Origin: Bacillota bacterium | GTDB lineage: Bacteria > Bacillota > Bacilli > Paenibacillales > NBRC-103111 | Reading direction: 5' to 3' | NCBI GenBank assembly: GCA_023393235.1 | Contig: JAEWMH010000021.1 | Coordinates: forward strand, 1 to 20,086 | DNA: 20,086 bases | Shown: positions 7,666 through 14,212 of the stretch, one piece after another | Layout: every line of letters begins with the position of its first letter | Numbering within the stretch: the first letter of the stretch is position 1 | The notes under the pieces: model-generated | The model's database searches: none | What the model was told of the DNA's origin: nothing | Seen by the model: the letters and a program-made list of their open reading frames with translations, nothing else | Position numbers and translations under genes: made by a program

Positions 7666-7716
7666 CCCCCAAAAGGTATCGGATTCCGCTTCATAGCTTC
7701 GCGTCACTTTTGGGGG
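7666..7716. repeat. Inverted repeat between nrdG and nrdI
   Basis: CCCCCAAAAG at 7666-7675 and CTTTTGGGGG at 7707-7716 form a perfect 10-bp stem around a 31-base loop. In the minus-strand transcript this lies between nrdG and nrdI. There is no U-tract directly after the stem, so it is more likely an RNA-processing or stabilising structure, or a dispersed repeat, than a simple terminator. Confidence 0.55.
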
Positions 7717-7721
7717 ATCAT

Positions 7722-8270
7722 TTAGGCCGTGGATACAGCCAGCGTGCCTACCACCGCTTCGGCGGAAACCGCCCGGCCCTGGCGCATGGATTCGGCAGCG
7801 TCCAGAAACCGCTGGTTATCCGAGCCCCGGAAGGGAAGGTCATAGGTGCGCCGCGCTTCAATGAAGCGCCCGTCCATCAGATAGTCGCTGGCAGCAAGCA
7901 GCTCCCGCCATCCGGGATGGCGGTCCGCCTGGGCCAGCAGCGCCTCGAAGGTGTAGCCGGTGTAGGTGATCACCGACCGGCCCATGGCCTTCACACCCCG
8001 GGCCAGACGGGCGAATTCCACTGCTTGCCCGAAGGGCTCTCCGCCGCTTAGCGTTATGCCCGCCAGCAGCGGGTTCTCTCTGATGTCCGCCAGAATCGAA
8101 TCCACAGAGCGGAGTGTGCCGCCCTCAAAGCTGTGGGTATGGGGATTGTGGCAGCCCGGACAAGCGTGGGGGCAGCCCTGCCCGAATACCGTCATCCGGA
8201 TGCCCGGCCCGTCTACGATGGATTCCTGTACAATTCCCGCCAGCCGGAGCATGCCGATTTGTCTTTCCAT
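7722..8270 (-). CDS. nrdG: Anaerobic ribonucleotide reductase activating protein NrdG (radical SAM)
   Basis: NrdG uses a 4Fe-4S cluster and S-adenosylmethionine to create the glycyl radical on NrdD. The 182-residue protein has the radical-SAM motif CX3CX2C at Cys33, Cys37 and Cys40 (GCPHACPGCHN). It also has the family motif VDGPGIR just before it and the SAM-binding GGEP (TLSGGEPF) further on. The ATG at 8270 is preceded by AGGAGG with 8 bp spacing. It follows nrdD on the same strand, with a 173-bp intercistronic space almost filled by four 39-bp repeats, the last of which ends a few bases before the ribosome binding site. Confidence 0.95.
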   Translation of the reverse strand: MERQIGMLRLAGIVQESIVDGPGIRMTVFGQGCPHACPGCHNPHTHSFEGGTLRSVDSILADIRENPLLAGITLSGGEPFGQAVEFARLARGVKAMGRSVITYTGYTFEALLAQADRHPGWRELLAASDYLMDGRFIEARRTYDLPFRGSDNQRFLDAAESMRQGRAVSAEAVVGTLAVSTA

Positions 8271-8286
8271 TGTTGGTGCCTCCTAA

Positions 8287-8442
8287 GGGCTTTCGTCAGA
8301 AGGCCCCACTTCGTAAGCGTCTGCTGGGCTTTCGAGAGAAAGCCCAACTTCGTAAGCATTCACTGGGCCTTCGTCAGAAGGCCCCACTTCGTAAGCGTCT
8401 GCTGGGCTTTCGAGAGAAAGCTCAGCTTCGTACGCATTTCTT
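8287..8442. repeat. Four tandem 39-bp hairpin repeats between nrdD and nrdG
   Basis: Four units of exactly 39 bp start at 8287, 8326, 8365 and 8404. Units 1 and 3 are nearly identical and share the core TTCGTCAGAAGGCC. Units 2 and 4 share GGGCTTTCGAGAGAAAGC. The array is therefore a 78-bp dimer present twice. Each unit holds a short inverted repeat with a 4-base loop (GGGCTTTC-GAGA-GAAAGCCC in unit 2), followed by ACTTCGTAAGC or a close variant. The array fills nearly all of the nrdD-nrdG space and would form a row of hairpins in the mRNA. Because 39 is a multiple of 3, it also gives an open frame on the plus strand, which I regard as a by-product. Confidence 0.9.
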
Positions 8443-8443
8443 C

Positions 8444-10765
8444 TTATAAGTGCTTCACCCGGTCCCGTTCCTCGGCGCGTTTGGCGTCGTTGAACCGGTC
8501 CAGGGTGCCCACCAGGTATCCGGTGATCCGCCGGATCCGCTCGAAGCCTACCGGACCCTCATGCTCACGCCGTCCGCAGCGCGGGCAGCGGTCGCCGATG
8601 ACGCCGGTGTAGCCGCAGACCGGGTCCCGGTCTACCGGGTGGTTCACCGAGCCGTAGCCGATGCCGGCTTCCTTCATGGCCCGGATGACGGTTTCGAAGG
8701 CAGCCGGGTTATGCACCGGATCGCCGTCCAGCTCCACATAGGTGATGTGGCCCGCGTTGGTAAATGCATGATACGGGGCTTCCTTGCGGATCTTGGCAAA
8801 GGCGGTAATCCCGTGATACACCGGCACATGGAAGCTGTTGGTGTAATAATCCCGGTCGGTGATGCCCGGAATAGAGCCGAAGCGCTTGCGGTCCATCCGA
8901 ACGAACCGGCCTGCCGTGCCTTCCGCCGGAGTAGCCAGCAGGGAGAAGTTCATCCCGGTACGCTCTGCGGTTTCGTCCATTTTTTGGCGCATATGCTTGA
9001 TGATCCGGATCCCCAGCTCCTGGGCCTCCTCGGATTCGCCGTGGTGGCCGCCGATGAGAGCCTTCAGACATTCCGCCAGTCCGATGAAGCCTGTGGACAA
9101 AGAGCCGTGTTTGATGACCTCGCGGATTTCATCGTCGGGGGAAAGCTTGTCGGAGTCGATCCAGACTCCCTGCCCCATCAGGAACGGGAAGTTCTTCACC
9201 CGTTTGCGGGCCTGGATTTCGTAACGCTCCAGCAGCTGCTCGATGACCAGCTCCATCTTTTGCTCTAGGGCCTCCATAAAACCTTCCACATCCCCACGGT
9301 GCTCCAAAGCCAGACGCGGCAGGTTGATGGTGGTGAAGCTCAGGTTGCCACGGCCGAAGGTAATCTGGCGGTCCTTGTCGTGGACATTGCTGATCACGCG
9401 GGTCCGGCAGCCCATATAGGCGATCTCGGTTTCCGGAGAGCCTTCCTTATAGAACTCCAGATTGAAGGGTGCATCCTGGAATGAAAAATTCGGAAACAGC
9501 CGCTTGGCGCTGACCTGGCAGGCCCGCTGGAACAAGTCATAGTTGGGATCTCCAGGGTTGTAATTAACCCCTTCCTTCACCCGGAAAATCTGGATCGGGA
9601 AAATTGGCGTTTCGCCGTTGCCCAACCCCCGTTCGGTGGCGTGGAGAATGCCCATCACCACCAGCCGTCCTTCGGGGCTGGTATCTGTGCCGTAGTTGAT
9701 GGAGCTGAAAGGGATCTGTGCTCCGGCCCGGCTGTGCATGGTGTTCAGGTTATGAATCAGCGCCTCCATGGCCTGGTAGGTGCTGCGTTCGGTTTCGGCC
9801 ATAGCCTGGCGGACTGCCATCGCCTGAGCCTCGGACGCTGCCGCTTGGCTGCCCAGGATCTCCGCCAGAAGGGCAAGCTCCCGCTCCGCTTCGGCTTCAT
9901 CCCGGTTCATCCGGGGGAAAACCGATCCGTCAGCGCCCCAGGCGCCGAAGGCTTCAACCAGACGCTCCAGCCCTTGCGCATCCACACTCCAGCGCCATTC
10001 CAGGGCCTTCAGCAGATTGCTGCGGTAGAGCCGGGAATACGTTTTGGATACACCCGCCGCCAGCCCGTAGTCGAAATTGGGAATGCTTTGGCCGCCATGC
10101 TGGTCGTTCTGGTTGGACTGGATGGCGATGCAGGCCAGAGCCGCATAGCTTTGGATATCGTTGGGCTCCCGGACCTGACCGTGGCCGGTGCCGAAGCCGC
10201 TCTTAAACAGCTTCTCGATGTCGATCTGGCAGCAGGTAGTGGTCAGAGTCAGGAAATCCAGGTCATGAATGTGAACGTCCCCGTCCTTATGGGCAGCGGC
10301 ATGCTCCGGCTTCAGCACAAACAGCTCATTGAACTGCTTCGCACCCTCCGAGCCGTACTTAAGCATGGTGCCCATGGAGGTATTGCCGTCGATGTTGGCA
10401 TTTTCCCGCTTGATCTCGCTGTTAGAGGCGTCCTGGTAGGTAATCTCTTCGAACACCTTCATGAGGCGCGTGTCCATCTCCCGGATTCTCGAACGCTCCG
10501 CCCGGTAGAGGATGTAGGCCTTGGCCGTGTGGACCAGCCCTTCATTCATCAGAACCTCCTCCACGGTGTCCTGAATCTGTTCCACATACGGAATGGCTGT
10601 GCCGTTCTTCCCCTCCAGACTCTGCATCACCTTCATGGCTAAGCCCATTGCCTGTGCCGGATCGGCTTCTTTGGTGGCATAAGTGGCCTTCATGATTGCG
10701 TTGGTGATTTTGTCGATGGCGAACAGCGCCTCACGGCCGTCTCTTTTGCGAATAGTGGTAATCAA
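8444..10765 (-). CDS. nrdD: Anaerobic (class III) ribonucleoside-triphosphate reductase NrdD
   Basis: This is the glycyl-radical enzyme that reduces NTPs to dNTPs without oxygen. An N-terminal ATP cone (TIRKRDGREALFAIDKI...) covers about residues 3-95. A candidate thiyl cysteine is Cys453 in YMGCRTRV. The glycyl-radical loop near the C terminus is RITGYLVGTLDRFN, with Gly749. I place the start at the TTG at 10763-10765 (773 residues): AGGAG lies about 10 bp upstream and the ATP cone begins directly after. An in-frame ATG at 11050 would run through the riboswitch. The zinc site before the radical loop shows three of the usual four cysteines (717, 727, 730), with Asp714 at the expected position of the first. 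NrdG, its activase, follows. Confidence 0.93.
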   Translation of the reverse strand: MITTIRKRDGREALFAIDKITNAIMKATYATKEADPAQAMGLAMKVMQSLEGKNGTAIPYVEQIQDTVEEVLMNEGLVHTAKAYILYRAERSRIREMDTRLMKVFEEITYQDASNSEIKRENANIDGNTSMGTMLKYGSEGAKQFNELFVLKPEHAAAHKDGDVHIHDLDFLTLTTTCCQIDIEKLFKSGFGTGHGQVREPNDIQSYAALACIAIQSNQNDQHGGQSIPNFDYGLAAGVSKTYSRLYRSNLLKALEWRWSVDAQGLERLVEAFGAWGADGSVFPRMNRDEAEAERELALLAEILGSQAAASEAQAMAVRQAMAETERSTYQAMEALIHNLNTMHSRAGAQIPFSSINYGTDTSPEGRLVVMGILHATERGLGNGETPIFPIQIFRVKEGVNYNPGDPNYDLFQRACQVSAKRLFPNFSFQDAPFNLEFYKEGSPETEIAYMGCRTRVISNVHDKDRQITFGRGNLSFTTINLPRLALEHRGDVEGFMEALEQKMELVIEQLLERYEIQARKRVKNFPFLMGQGVWIDSDKLSPDDEIREVIKHGSLSTGFIGLAECLKALIGGHHGESEEAQELGIRIIKHMRQKMDETAERTGMNFSLLATPAEGTAGRFVRMDRKRFGSIPGITDRDYYTNSFHVPVYHGITAFAKIRKEAPYHAFTNAGHITYVELDGDPVHNPAAFETVIRAMKEAGIGYGSVNHPVDRDPVCGYTGVIGDRCPRCGRREHEGPVGFERIRRITGYLVGTLDRFNDAKRAEERDRVKHL

Positions 10766-10974
10766 GCTCCAACATCTCCTAGTGTGATATGTAGTAGGAA
10801 TAAACTGCCGTATAGGGGGAAATAAAGGCGCCCCCCGACTCCTTCTTGCCGGAAGGAGACGAAAGACGCGCGAATACACTTCGGATTGCAGCACATCCCG
10901 TCCGGAATGCCTGCAGGAATTTCCCGGGTATTCGAACACCGCCCCATCCTCCGTGGGTAAAAAATGCTCATGAT
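10766..10974 (-). promoter_or_regulatory. Leader between riboswitch and nrdD, possible expression platform
   Basis: On the minus strand the sequence TCTCCT (plus 10854-10859) lies in a hairpin with AAGGAG (plus 10839-10845 pairs with 10852-10858). The same TCTCCT is complementary to the AGGAGA at plus 10775-10780 that serves as nrdD's ribosome binding site. The two pairings exclude each other, which would suit translational control. A G-run / C-run pair around a U-rich loop (10815-10836) could act as a further stem. No classical terminator with a clean U-tract is visible. Confidence 0.35.
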
Positions 10975-11130
10975 CAGGCAGGTCTCCTGGCTCCGGCGCA
11001 TGAGGTCCGAGGACGCCTTCCCGGCAGCATGCCAGTGGCAAAAAGTCCAATCGGTTTAAGCACCGCTACAGTGGCGGGGACCGCGCCGGCTTGGCACCGG
11101 CTTCCCTCTTAGATTCGAAGAGCTTGCTAG
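10975..11130 (-). ncRNA. Cobalamin (adenosylcobalamin) riboswitch
   Basis: Read on the minus strand, the conserved elements appear in order: AAGAGGGAAGCCGGTGCCAA, then CCCCGCCACTGT, then GCCACTGGCATGCTG followed by CGGGAAGG, and last the B12 box GAGCCAGGAGACCTGCC (plus 10978-10994). These are the hallmarks of the Cobalamin riboswitch family. It lies about 210 nt upstream of the nrdD start codon, downstream of the promoter and NrdR-like boxes, and on the same strand. B12 binding would be expected to lower nrdDG expression. The 5' boundary is approximate. Confidence 0.92.
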
Positions 11131-11144
11131 ACTATAATTACCCT
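11129..11144. promoter_or_regulatory. Candidate NrdR box, distal copy
   Basis: AGACTATAATTACCCT matches the palindromic NrdR consensus (ACACwATATaTwGTGT) at 10 of 16 positions; the left half is good and the right half poor. Its start is exactly 31 bp from that of the stronger box at 11160, which is the usual spacing of NrdR box pairs. On its own it would not be convincing. Confidence 0.5.
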
Positions 11145-11159
11145 CCGAATACCTGATCA

Positions 11160-11175
11160 AAACTATATCTTGTGG
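11160..11175. promoter_or_regulatory. NrdR box, proximal copy
   Basis: AAACTATATCTTGTGG matches the NrdR consensus ACACwATATaTwGTGT at 13 of 16 positions. NrdR is the zinc-finger / ATP-cone repressor of ribonucleotide reductase genes. The box starts just downstream of the predicted nrdD transcription start, a position from which a bound repressor could block initiation. Confidence 0.75.
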
Positions 11176-11186
11176 TCGCTTATCAA

Positions 11187-11216
11187 ATTCTAATCAATAT
11201 ATTGGTATTTTGTCAA
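11187..11216 (-). promoter_or_regulatory. SigA-type promoter of the nrdD transcript
   Basis: On the minus strand a perfect TTGACA -35 (plus 11211-11216) and a TAGAAT -10 (plus 11187-11192) are separated by 18 bp. Transcription would start near 11180 and run through the NrdR-like boxes and the riboswitch into nrdD. Confidence 0.75.
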
Positions 11217-11636
11217 TGCATAAATAGCACCCCGGCAAAAAGCCTACCTATGGACTATAGCAAATTCCGCGAGGATTGTCCTCCCCTTTTTTGGCCCCAA
11301 AGACGGTTTTCAGCCTCCTCCAGCCCCCTCTGCATACGTCATTTCCGGCCCGATTTCCGCCAAAATAAAGGCTTCGCGGATGTACAAAATGCTTCAAAAA
11401 AACGCCAAAAAATTTTTTTGAACCGCCCCCGGTTCGAGGGAGCCCCCGCCTTAGGTCCAGTGCCAATTACCTGCCCGGGACGGTTTTGGCCGGACCTGTT
11501 TTCGATTACCATAAAGGTATCAAGCACAGCAGCGCGAACCATCCTCCCCTTCAAAATACATAAGAATCATACACCATCCAAACCGCCCCTCGGATGTTCT
11601 CCGGAACCGGGGGTGTAACGAAAGGAAGAATCCCTT
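11217..11636. other. Intergenic region between the nrdD promoter and the small membrane-protein gene
   Basis: I find no gene and no convincing plus-strand promoter. It contains an A-run / T-run next to an inverted repeat (GAACCG...CGGTTC around 11419-11434) and a short GAGGA/TCCTC stem at 11271-11283. Neither is placed to act as a terminator for a known gene. Confidence 0.4.
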
Positions 11637-11822
11637 ATGACAGAAATGAAAAAAACAGGACGCAATCCGGCACGGACCGCCTCCCTTCTCCTTGCAGGCA
11701 TACTGGGTCTGGCCCTGCTCAGCCGATTCGGCGGCGTTATCGCCATTGCAGCGGCGGCAGGCGCCATCGCCTACGGGCTGTCCCTGCTCCGGAACAAAAA
11801 CCCACTGGAATTGGAGGCATAA
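11637..11822 (+). CDS. Small membrane protein of unknown function, upstream of pspC-domain gene
   Basis: This 61-residue protein has a short basic N terminus (MTEMKKTGRNPAR) and then a long hydrophobic stretch, about residues 14-50, that could form one long or two short membrane helices with an Arg-Phe-Gly-Gly turn between them. It ends in a short polar tail (RNKNPLELEA). I do not recognise a family. An AAAGGAAG ribosome binding site precedes the ATG. Its stop is only 3 bp from the start of the PspC-domain gene, so the two are almost certainly cotranscribed and translationally coupled. That coupling supports it as real and suggests a role in membrane-stress response, which is inference. Confidence 0.7.
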   Translation: MTEMKKTGRNPARTASLLLAGILGLALLSRFGGVIAIAAAAGAIAYGLSLLRNKNPLELEA

Positions 11823-11825
11823 AAT

Positions 11826-12182
11826 ATGAAGCTGTCACGTTCACGCACGGATGCAAAACTGTTTGGGCTATGCGGAGGGATCGCAGCCAGCCTGGGGGTA
11901 AACTCCGCCTGGGTCCGGGCCTTTGTTACCGTCGGCATTATTTTCACCGGCGGCCTGCTTCTCCTCGTATATGTCCTGGCGGCTATGGTGCTTCCCGTTG
12001 AAGATGCCATGCCCACAGGCGAATACATGTATGTACCGTCCTCCCGGGCGTACGGCTTTAATCGCCCCGAGCCTGCTCCTGCAGCGTCGCCCGAACTGTC
12101 CTGGAGCAAGGAGAAGGAAATCCTGTCCCGAGAAATCCGGGAGCTCCGGAGCCGTCTGGATGCATATGAGCGAACAGAATAA
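11826..12182 (+). CDS. PspC domain-containing membrane protein
   Basis: The N-terminal 60 residues match the PspC domain: RSRTDAKLFGLCGGIAASLGV, then one strongly hydrophobic segment ending in LPVED. The C-terminal half is hydrophilic, with a proline/alanine-rich stretch and then a charged, probably coiled segment (KEKEILSREIRELRSRLDAYE). PspC proteins act in envelope-stress sensing, as in the phage-shock and Lia-type systems of other bacteria; the partner here is unknown. The gene starts 3 bp after the small membrane-protein gene, and a strong terminator follows 11 bp after its stop, which closes the operon. Confidence 0.85.
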   Translation: MKLSRSRTDAKLFGLCGGIAASLGVNSAWVRAFVTVGIIFTGGLLLLVYVLAAMVLPVEDAMPTGEYMYVPSSRAYGFNRPEPAPAASPELSWSKEKEILSREIRELRSRLDAYERTE

Positions 12183-12192
12183 GCCGTCCGAT

Positions 12193-12239
12193 AAGAGCCC
12201 TTCCATGCTTGCGAACCAAGCGTGTGGAGGGCTCTTTTT
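12193..12239 (+). terminator. Strong Rho-independent terminator after the PspC gene
   Basis: A long stem (AAGAGCCCTTCCATGCTTG with its near-complement CAAGCGTGTGGAGGGCTCTT) and a 5-base loop are followed by a T-run. The arms pair over about 19 positions with two or three mismatches. Confidence 0.9.
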
Positions 12240-12256
12240 GGTGTCTCCTGTTTCAA

Positions 12257-12285
12257 TTGCCTGCCGTCTGCTTACCAAGTAAAAT
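12257..12285 (+). promoter_or_regulatory. Candidate promoter of the metallophosphoesterase gene
   Basis: TTGCCT at 12257-12262 and TAAAAT at 12280-12285 with a 17-bp spacer (4 of 6 and 5 of 6 matches to the SigA consensus). It lies between the preceding terminator and the start codon at 12331. Confidence 0.55.
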
Positions 12286-12330
12286 AGAACTATCTACATC
12301 CTGCAAAGGCAAGGAGGCGCCGATCATCCT

Positions 12331-13371
12331 ATGAACCGAAGAAGCTTCGTCAAGTGGCTCCTGGCCGGTATTGCACTTGTGGCGGCATCCGGGTCGGTGT
12401 TTATGCGCAAGCTCATGGATGGGGGAACACCGCCGCTTAACGCAGCAGAAGCGCCCACTCCAGAAGCTGCGCAGCCCTCTTCTCCTCCCGCCGCCACCCC
12501 TTCCTCTCCTTCACCTGTGGAAAAGGGGAAGCTATTGGCCACTGTATTTCTGCTCAGCGACATCCACATGATTGATTCCCAGCCTGTTGTGGACAAGGTC
12601 CACACCGCCCTCAAGGATTTGACCTCCCTAAAGGAAACCTCCGACGCCATCGTTTTGGGCGGGGACCTGACCACCTATGCCCGGGAGCTGGACTACAAGC
12701 TGCTCCGGACCACCTTTAACCAATACAAGCTGCCGCCCCTTTATGGCAATATGGGCAACCATGAATATTACGATATCTGGCTGACCAAGGAAGGCGCCTG
12801 GAGCACCGAAACGGTGCCCAACGGCAAAACCGACAAGGGCGCCAGGGACCGCTTCCAGAAGTTCATGGGTATGGATAAGCCCTATGCGGATGCCTGGGTG
12901 AACGGTGTGCACCTGATCATGGTTTCCCAGGACGCCTACGTGCAGGAGAGACCCGACGTCCAGGAGGGTGCCTGGTATTCCGACGAGCAGCTGGCTTGGC
13001 TGGAGGAGACGCTGAAGCCCCATGCGGACGGCAGCCCCGCCCTCATCTTTATCCATCAGCCTCTGCCCGCCATCGGGTCTGAGGGAGGCAATCACCGGCT
13101 TATTCGGGCCACCGAGTTCCGTAAGATTCTTCTGCCCTATCCCAATTTGTTCGTCTTCTCCGGGCATACCCATCAGGATCTGAATCTGCCCAACCGCTAT
13201 ACCAAGGAGAGCTTCCACTGGTTTATGAACGCTTCTGTCACCCGTACCCGCGGCGAGCTGTCCCAAGGGCTGCTCATTCAGGTATATGAGGGCGCGGTAG
13301 ATATCAGAGGGCGGGAATTCTCCAAGAAGGAGTGGATTGCCGCCGCCGACTGGAGCATCCCGCTGATCTAA
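12331..13371 (+). CDS. Exported calcineurin-like metallophosphoesterase
   Basis: The 346-residue protein starts with MNRRSFVKW and a hydrophobic segment, which fits a twin-arginine (Tat) signal. A Pro/Ala/Ser-rich linker follows to about residue 65. The catalytic domain has all the metallophosphoesterase motifs in order: D77-x-H79 (SDIHM), GGD112, GNHE at 142-145, H242 (IHQP) and GHTHQ at 278-282. These ligands hold a dinuclear metal centre that hydrolyses phosphomono- or diesters; the substrate cannot be told. The AAGGAGG ribosome binding site is 13 bp from the ATG, which is long, but there is no better start. A glycerophosphodiester phosphodiesterase gene follows after 35 bp, probably in the same operon, which suggests phosphate scavenging or phospholipid/teichoic-acid turnover. 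Confidence 0.88.
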   Translation: MNRRSFVKWLLAGIALVAASGSVFMRKLMDGGTPPLNAAEAPTPEAAQPSSPPAATPSSPSPVEKGKLLATVFLLSDIHMIDSQPVVDKVHTALKDLTSLKETSDAIVLGGDLTTYARELDYKLLRTTFNQYKLPPLYGNMGNHEYYDIWLTKEGAWSTETVPNGKTDKGARDRFQKFMGMDKPYADAWVNGVHLIMVSQDAYVQERPDVQEGAWYSDEQLAWLEETLKPHADGSPALIFIHQPLPAIGSEGGNHRLIRATEFRKILLPYPNLFVFSGHTHQDLNLPNRYTKESFHWFMNASVTRTRGELSQGLLIQVYEGAVDIRGREFSKKEWIAAADWSIPLI

Positions 13372-13406
13372 TAAAAGTGAACCCCGTTCCATGAGGAGGA
13401 ACCCCA

Positions 13407-14132
13407 ATGTACCCTTTGATTTACGCCCACCGCGGAGCATCCGGCCACTCACCGGAAAACACCATGGCCGCCTTCCGGCTGGCCGTGGAGGAAGGCGCGG
13501 AAGGCATCGAGCTGGATGTGCAGCTCACCGCAGACAGACAGGTAGTGGTTATCCACGATGAAACCCTGGACCGGACCACCGACGGCACGGGACCGGTGTA
13601 CAGCCGAACCTGGGAGGAGCTGCGCAGGCAGGACGCGTCCTTCGGCCAGGAGGCGTACCGCGGCGAAGGCATCCCGCTGCTGGCCCAGGTGCTGGAGCTT
13701 CTGGCCCCAACGCAGCTGGAGCTGAACATTGAGCTGAAGAACGGCATTGTCCCTTATGAGGGTATGGAAGAGCTCGTTGTACGGATGGTCCGGCAGTACG
13801 GCATGGAAAAGCGCATTGTGTTCTCCTCCTTTAACCATTACAGCGTCGCGCGGCTGGCAGCGATGGCGCCGGATATAGAATCGGCAGTCCTCTACGCCGA
13901 AGGGCTGTACAGACCCTGGGAGTACGCTGCCTTTGTCGGTGCCCGCAGCCTTCACCCCCATTACCTGGCCGTTACCCCCGAAATCGTCATGAACGCCCGG
14001 ATGGCGGGAGTAAAGGTACGTCCCTGGACCGTCAACAGCGATGAGGACTACCGCCGGATGGCCGCTGCCGGTGTGGACGCCGTCATCACCAACTACCCCG
14101 GCCGGTTTAAAGCCTTGCGGGGCAATGTGTAG
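13407..14132 (+). CDS. Glycerophosphodiester phosphodiesterase (GDPD/UgpQ-like)
   Basis: The enzyme hydrolyses glycerophosphodiesters to glycerol-3-phosphate and an alcohol. The 241-residue sequence has the GDPD family residues: HRGASGHSPENT with His8, ELDVQLT with Glu35 and Asp37, HDETLDRTTDGTG with His50, then ELNIELKN, VRPWTVN and VITNYP near the end. There is no signal peptide, so it is probably cytoplasmic (UgpQ-like) rather than an exported GlpQ. GAGGAGG precedes the ATG with good spacing. It follows the metallophosphoesterase on the same strand by 35 bp and ends just before a bidirectional terminator. Confidence 0.92.
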   Translation: MYPLIYAHRGASGHSPENTMAAFRLAVEEGAEGIELDVQLTADRQVVVIHDETLDRTTDGTGPVYSRTWEELRRQDASFGQEAYRGEGIPLLAQVLELLAPTQLELNIELKNGIVPYEGMEELVVRMVRQYGMEKRIVFSSFNHYSVARLAAMAPDIESAVLYAEGLYRPWEYAAFVGARSLHPHYLAVTPEIVMNARMAGVKVRPWTVNSDEDYRRMAAAGVDAVITNYPGRFKALRGNV

Positions 14133-14165
14133 GCAGCTGGAGCAGCAATTTTGAGACATGACCAA

Positions 14166-14194
14166 AAGCCCCCGGTGTGTTGAACCGGGGGCTT
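14166..14194. terminator. Bidirectional terminator between convergent genes
   Basis: AAGCCCCCGGT pairs perfectly with ACCGGGGGCTT around a 7-base loop. A T-rich tail is present on both strands (CTTCTTCG on plus, CTTTTGG on minus). It lies between the convergent GDPD and Big2-repeat genes and serves both. Confidence 0.88.
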
Positions 14195-14212
14195 CTTCGT
14201 GATGGAGACAGC

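Noticed and set aside
8287..8442. CRISPR array
   Set aside because: The units are contiguous 39-bp repeats with no unique spacers, and there are no cas genes nearby.
8133..8612. Plus-strand open frame encoding a 13-residue repeat across the 39-bp array
   Set aside because: The repeat period is a multiple of 3, so any frame without a stop stays open. It overlaps nrdD and nrdG antisense and has no good ribosome binding site.
10782..10797. CTACATATCACACT upstream of nrdD as an NrdR box
   Set aside because: Only one half resembles the consensus, and it lies downstream of the riboswitch. The boxes at 11129-11175 fit far better.
10766..11050. N-terminal extension of nrdD to the ATG at 11050
   Set aside because: It would translate the riboswitch B12 box and leader. 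The TTG at 10765 has a proper AGGAG and sits right at the ATP cone.
11271..11292. Plus-strand terminator (GAGGA-TTG-TCCTC then T-run)
   Set aside because: The stem is only 5 bp, the T-run is offset by three C, and there is no plus-strand gene upstream to terminate.
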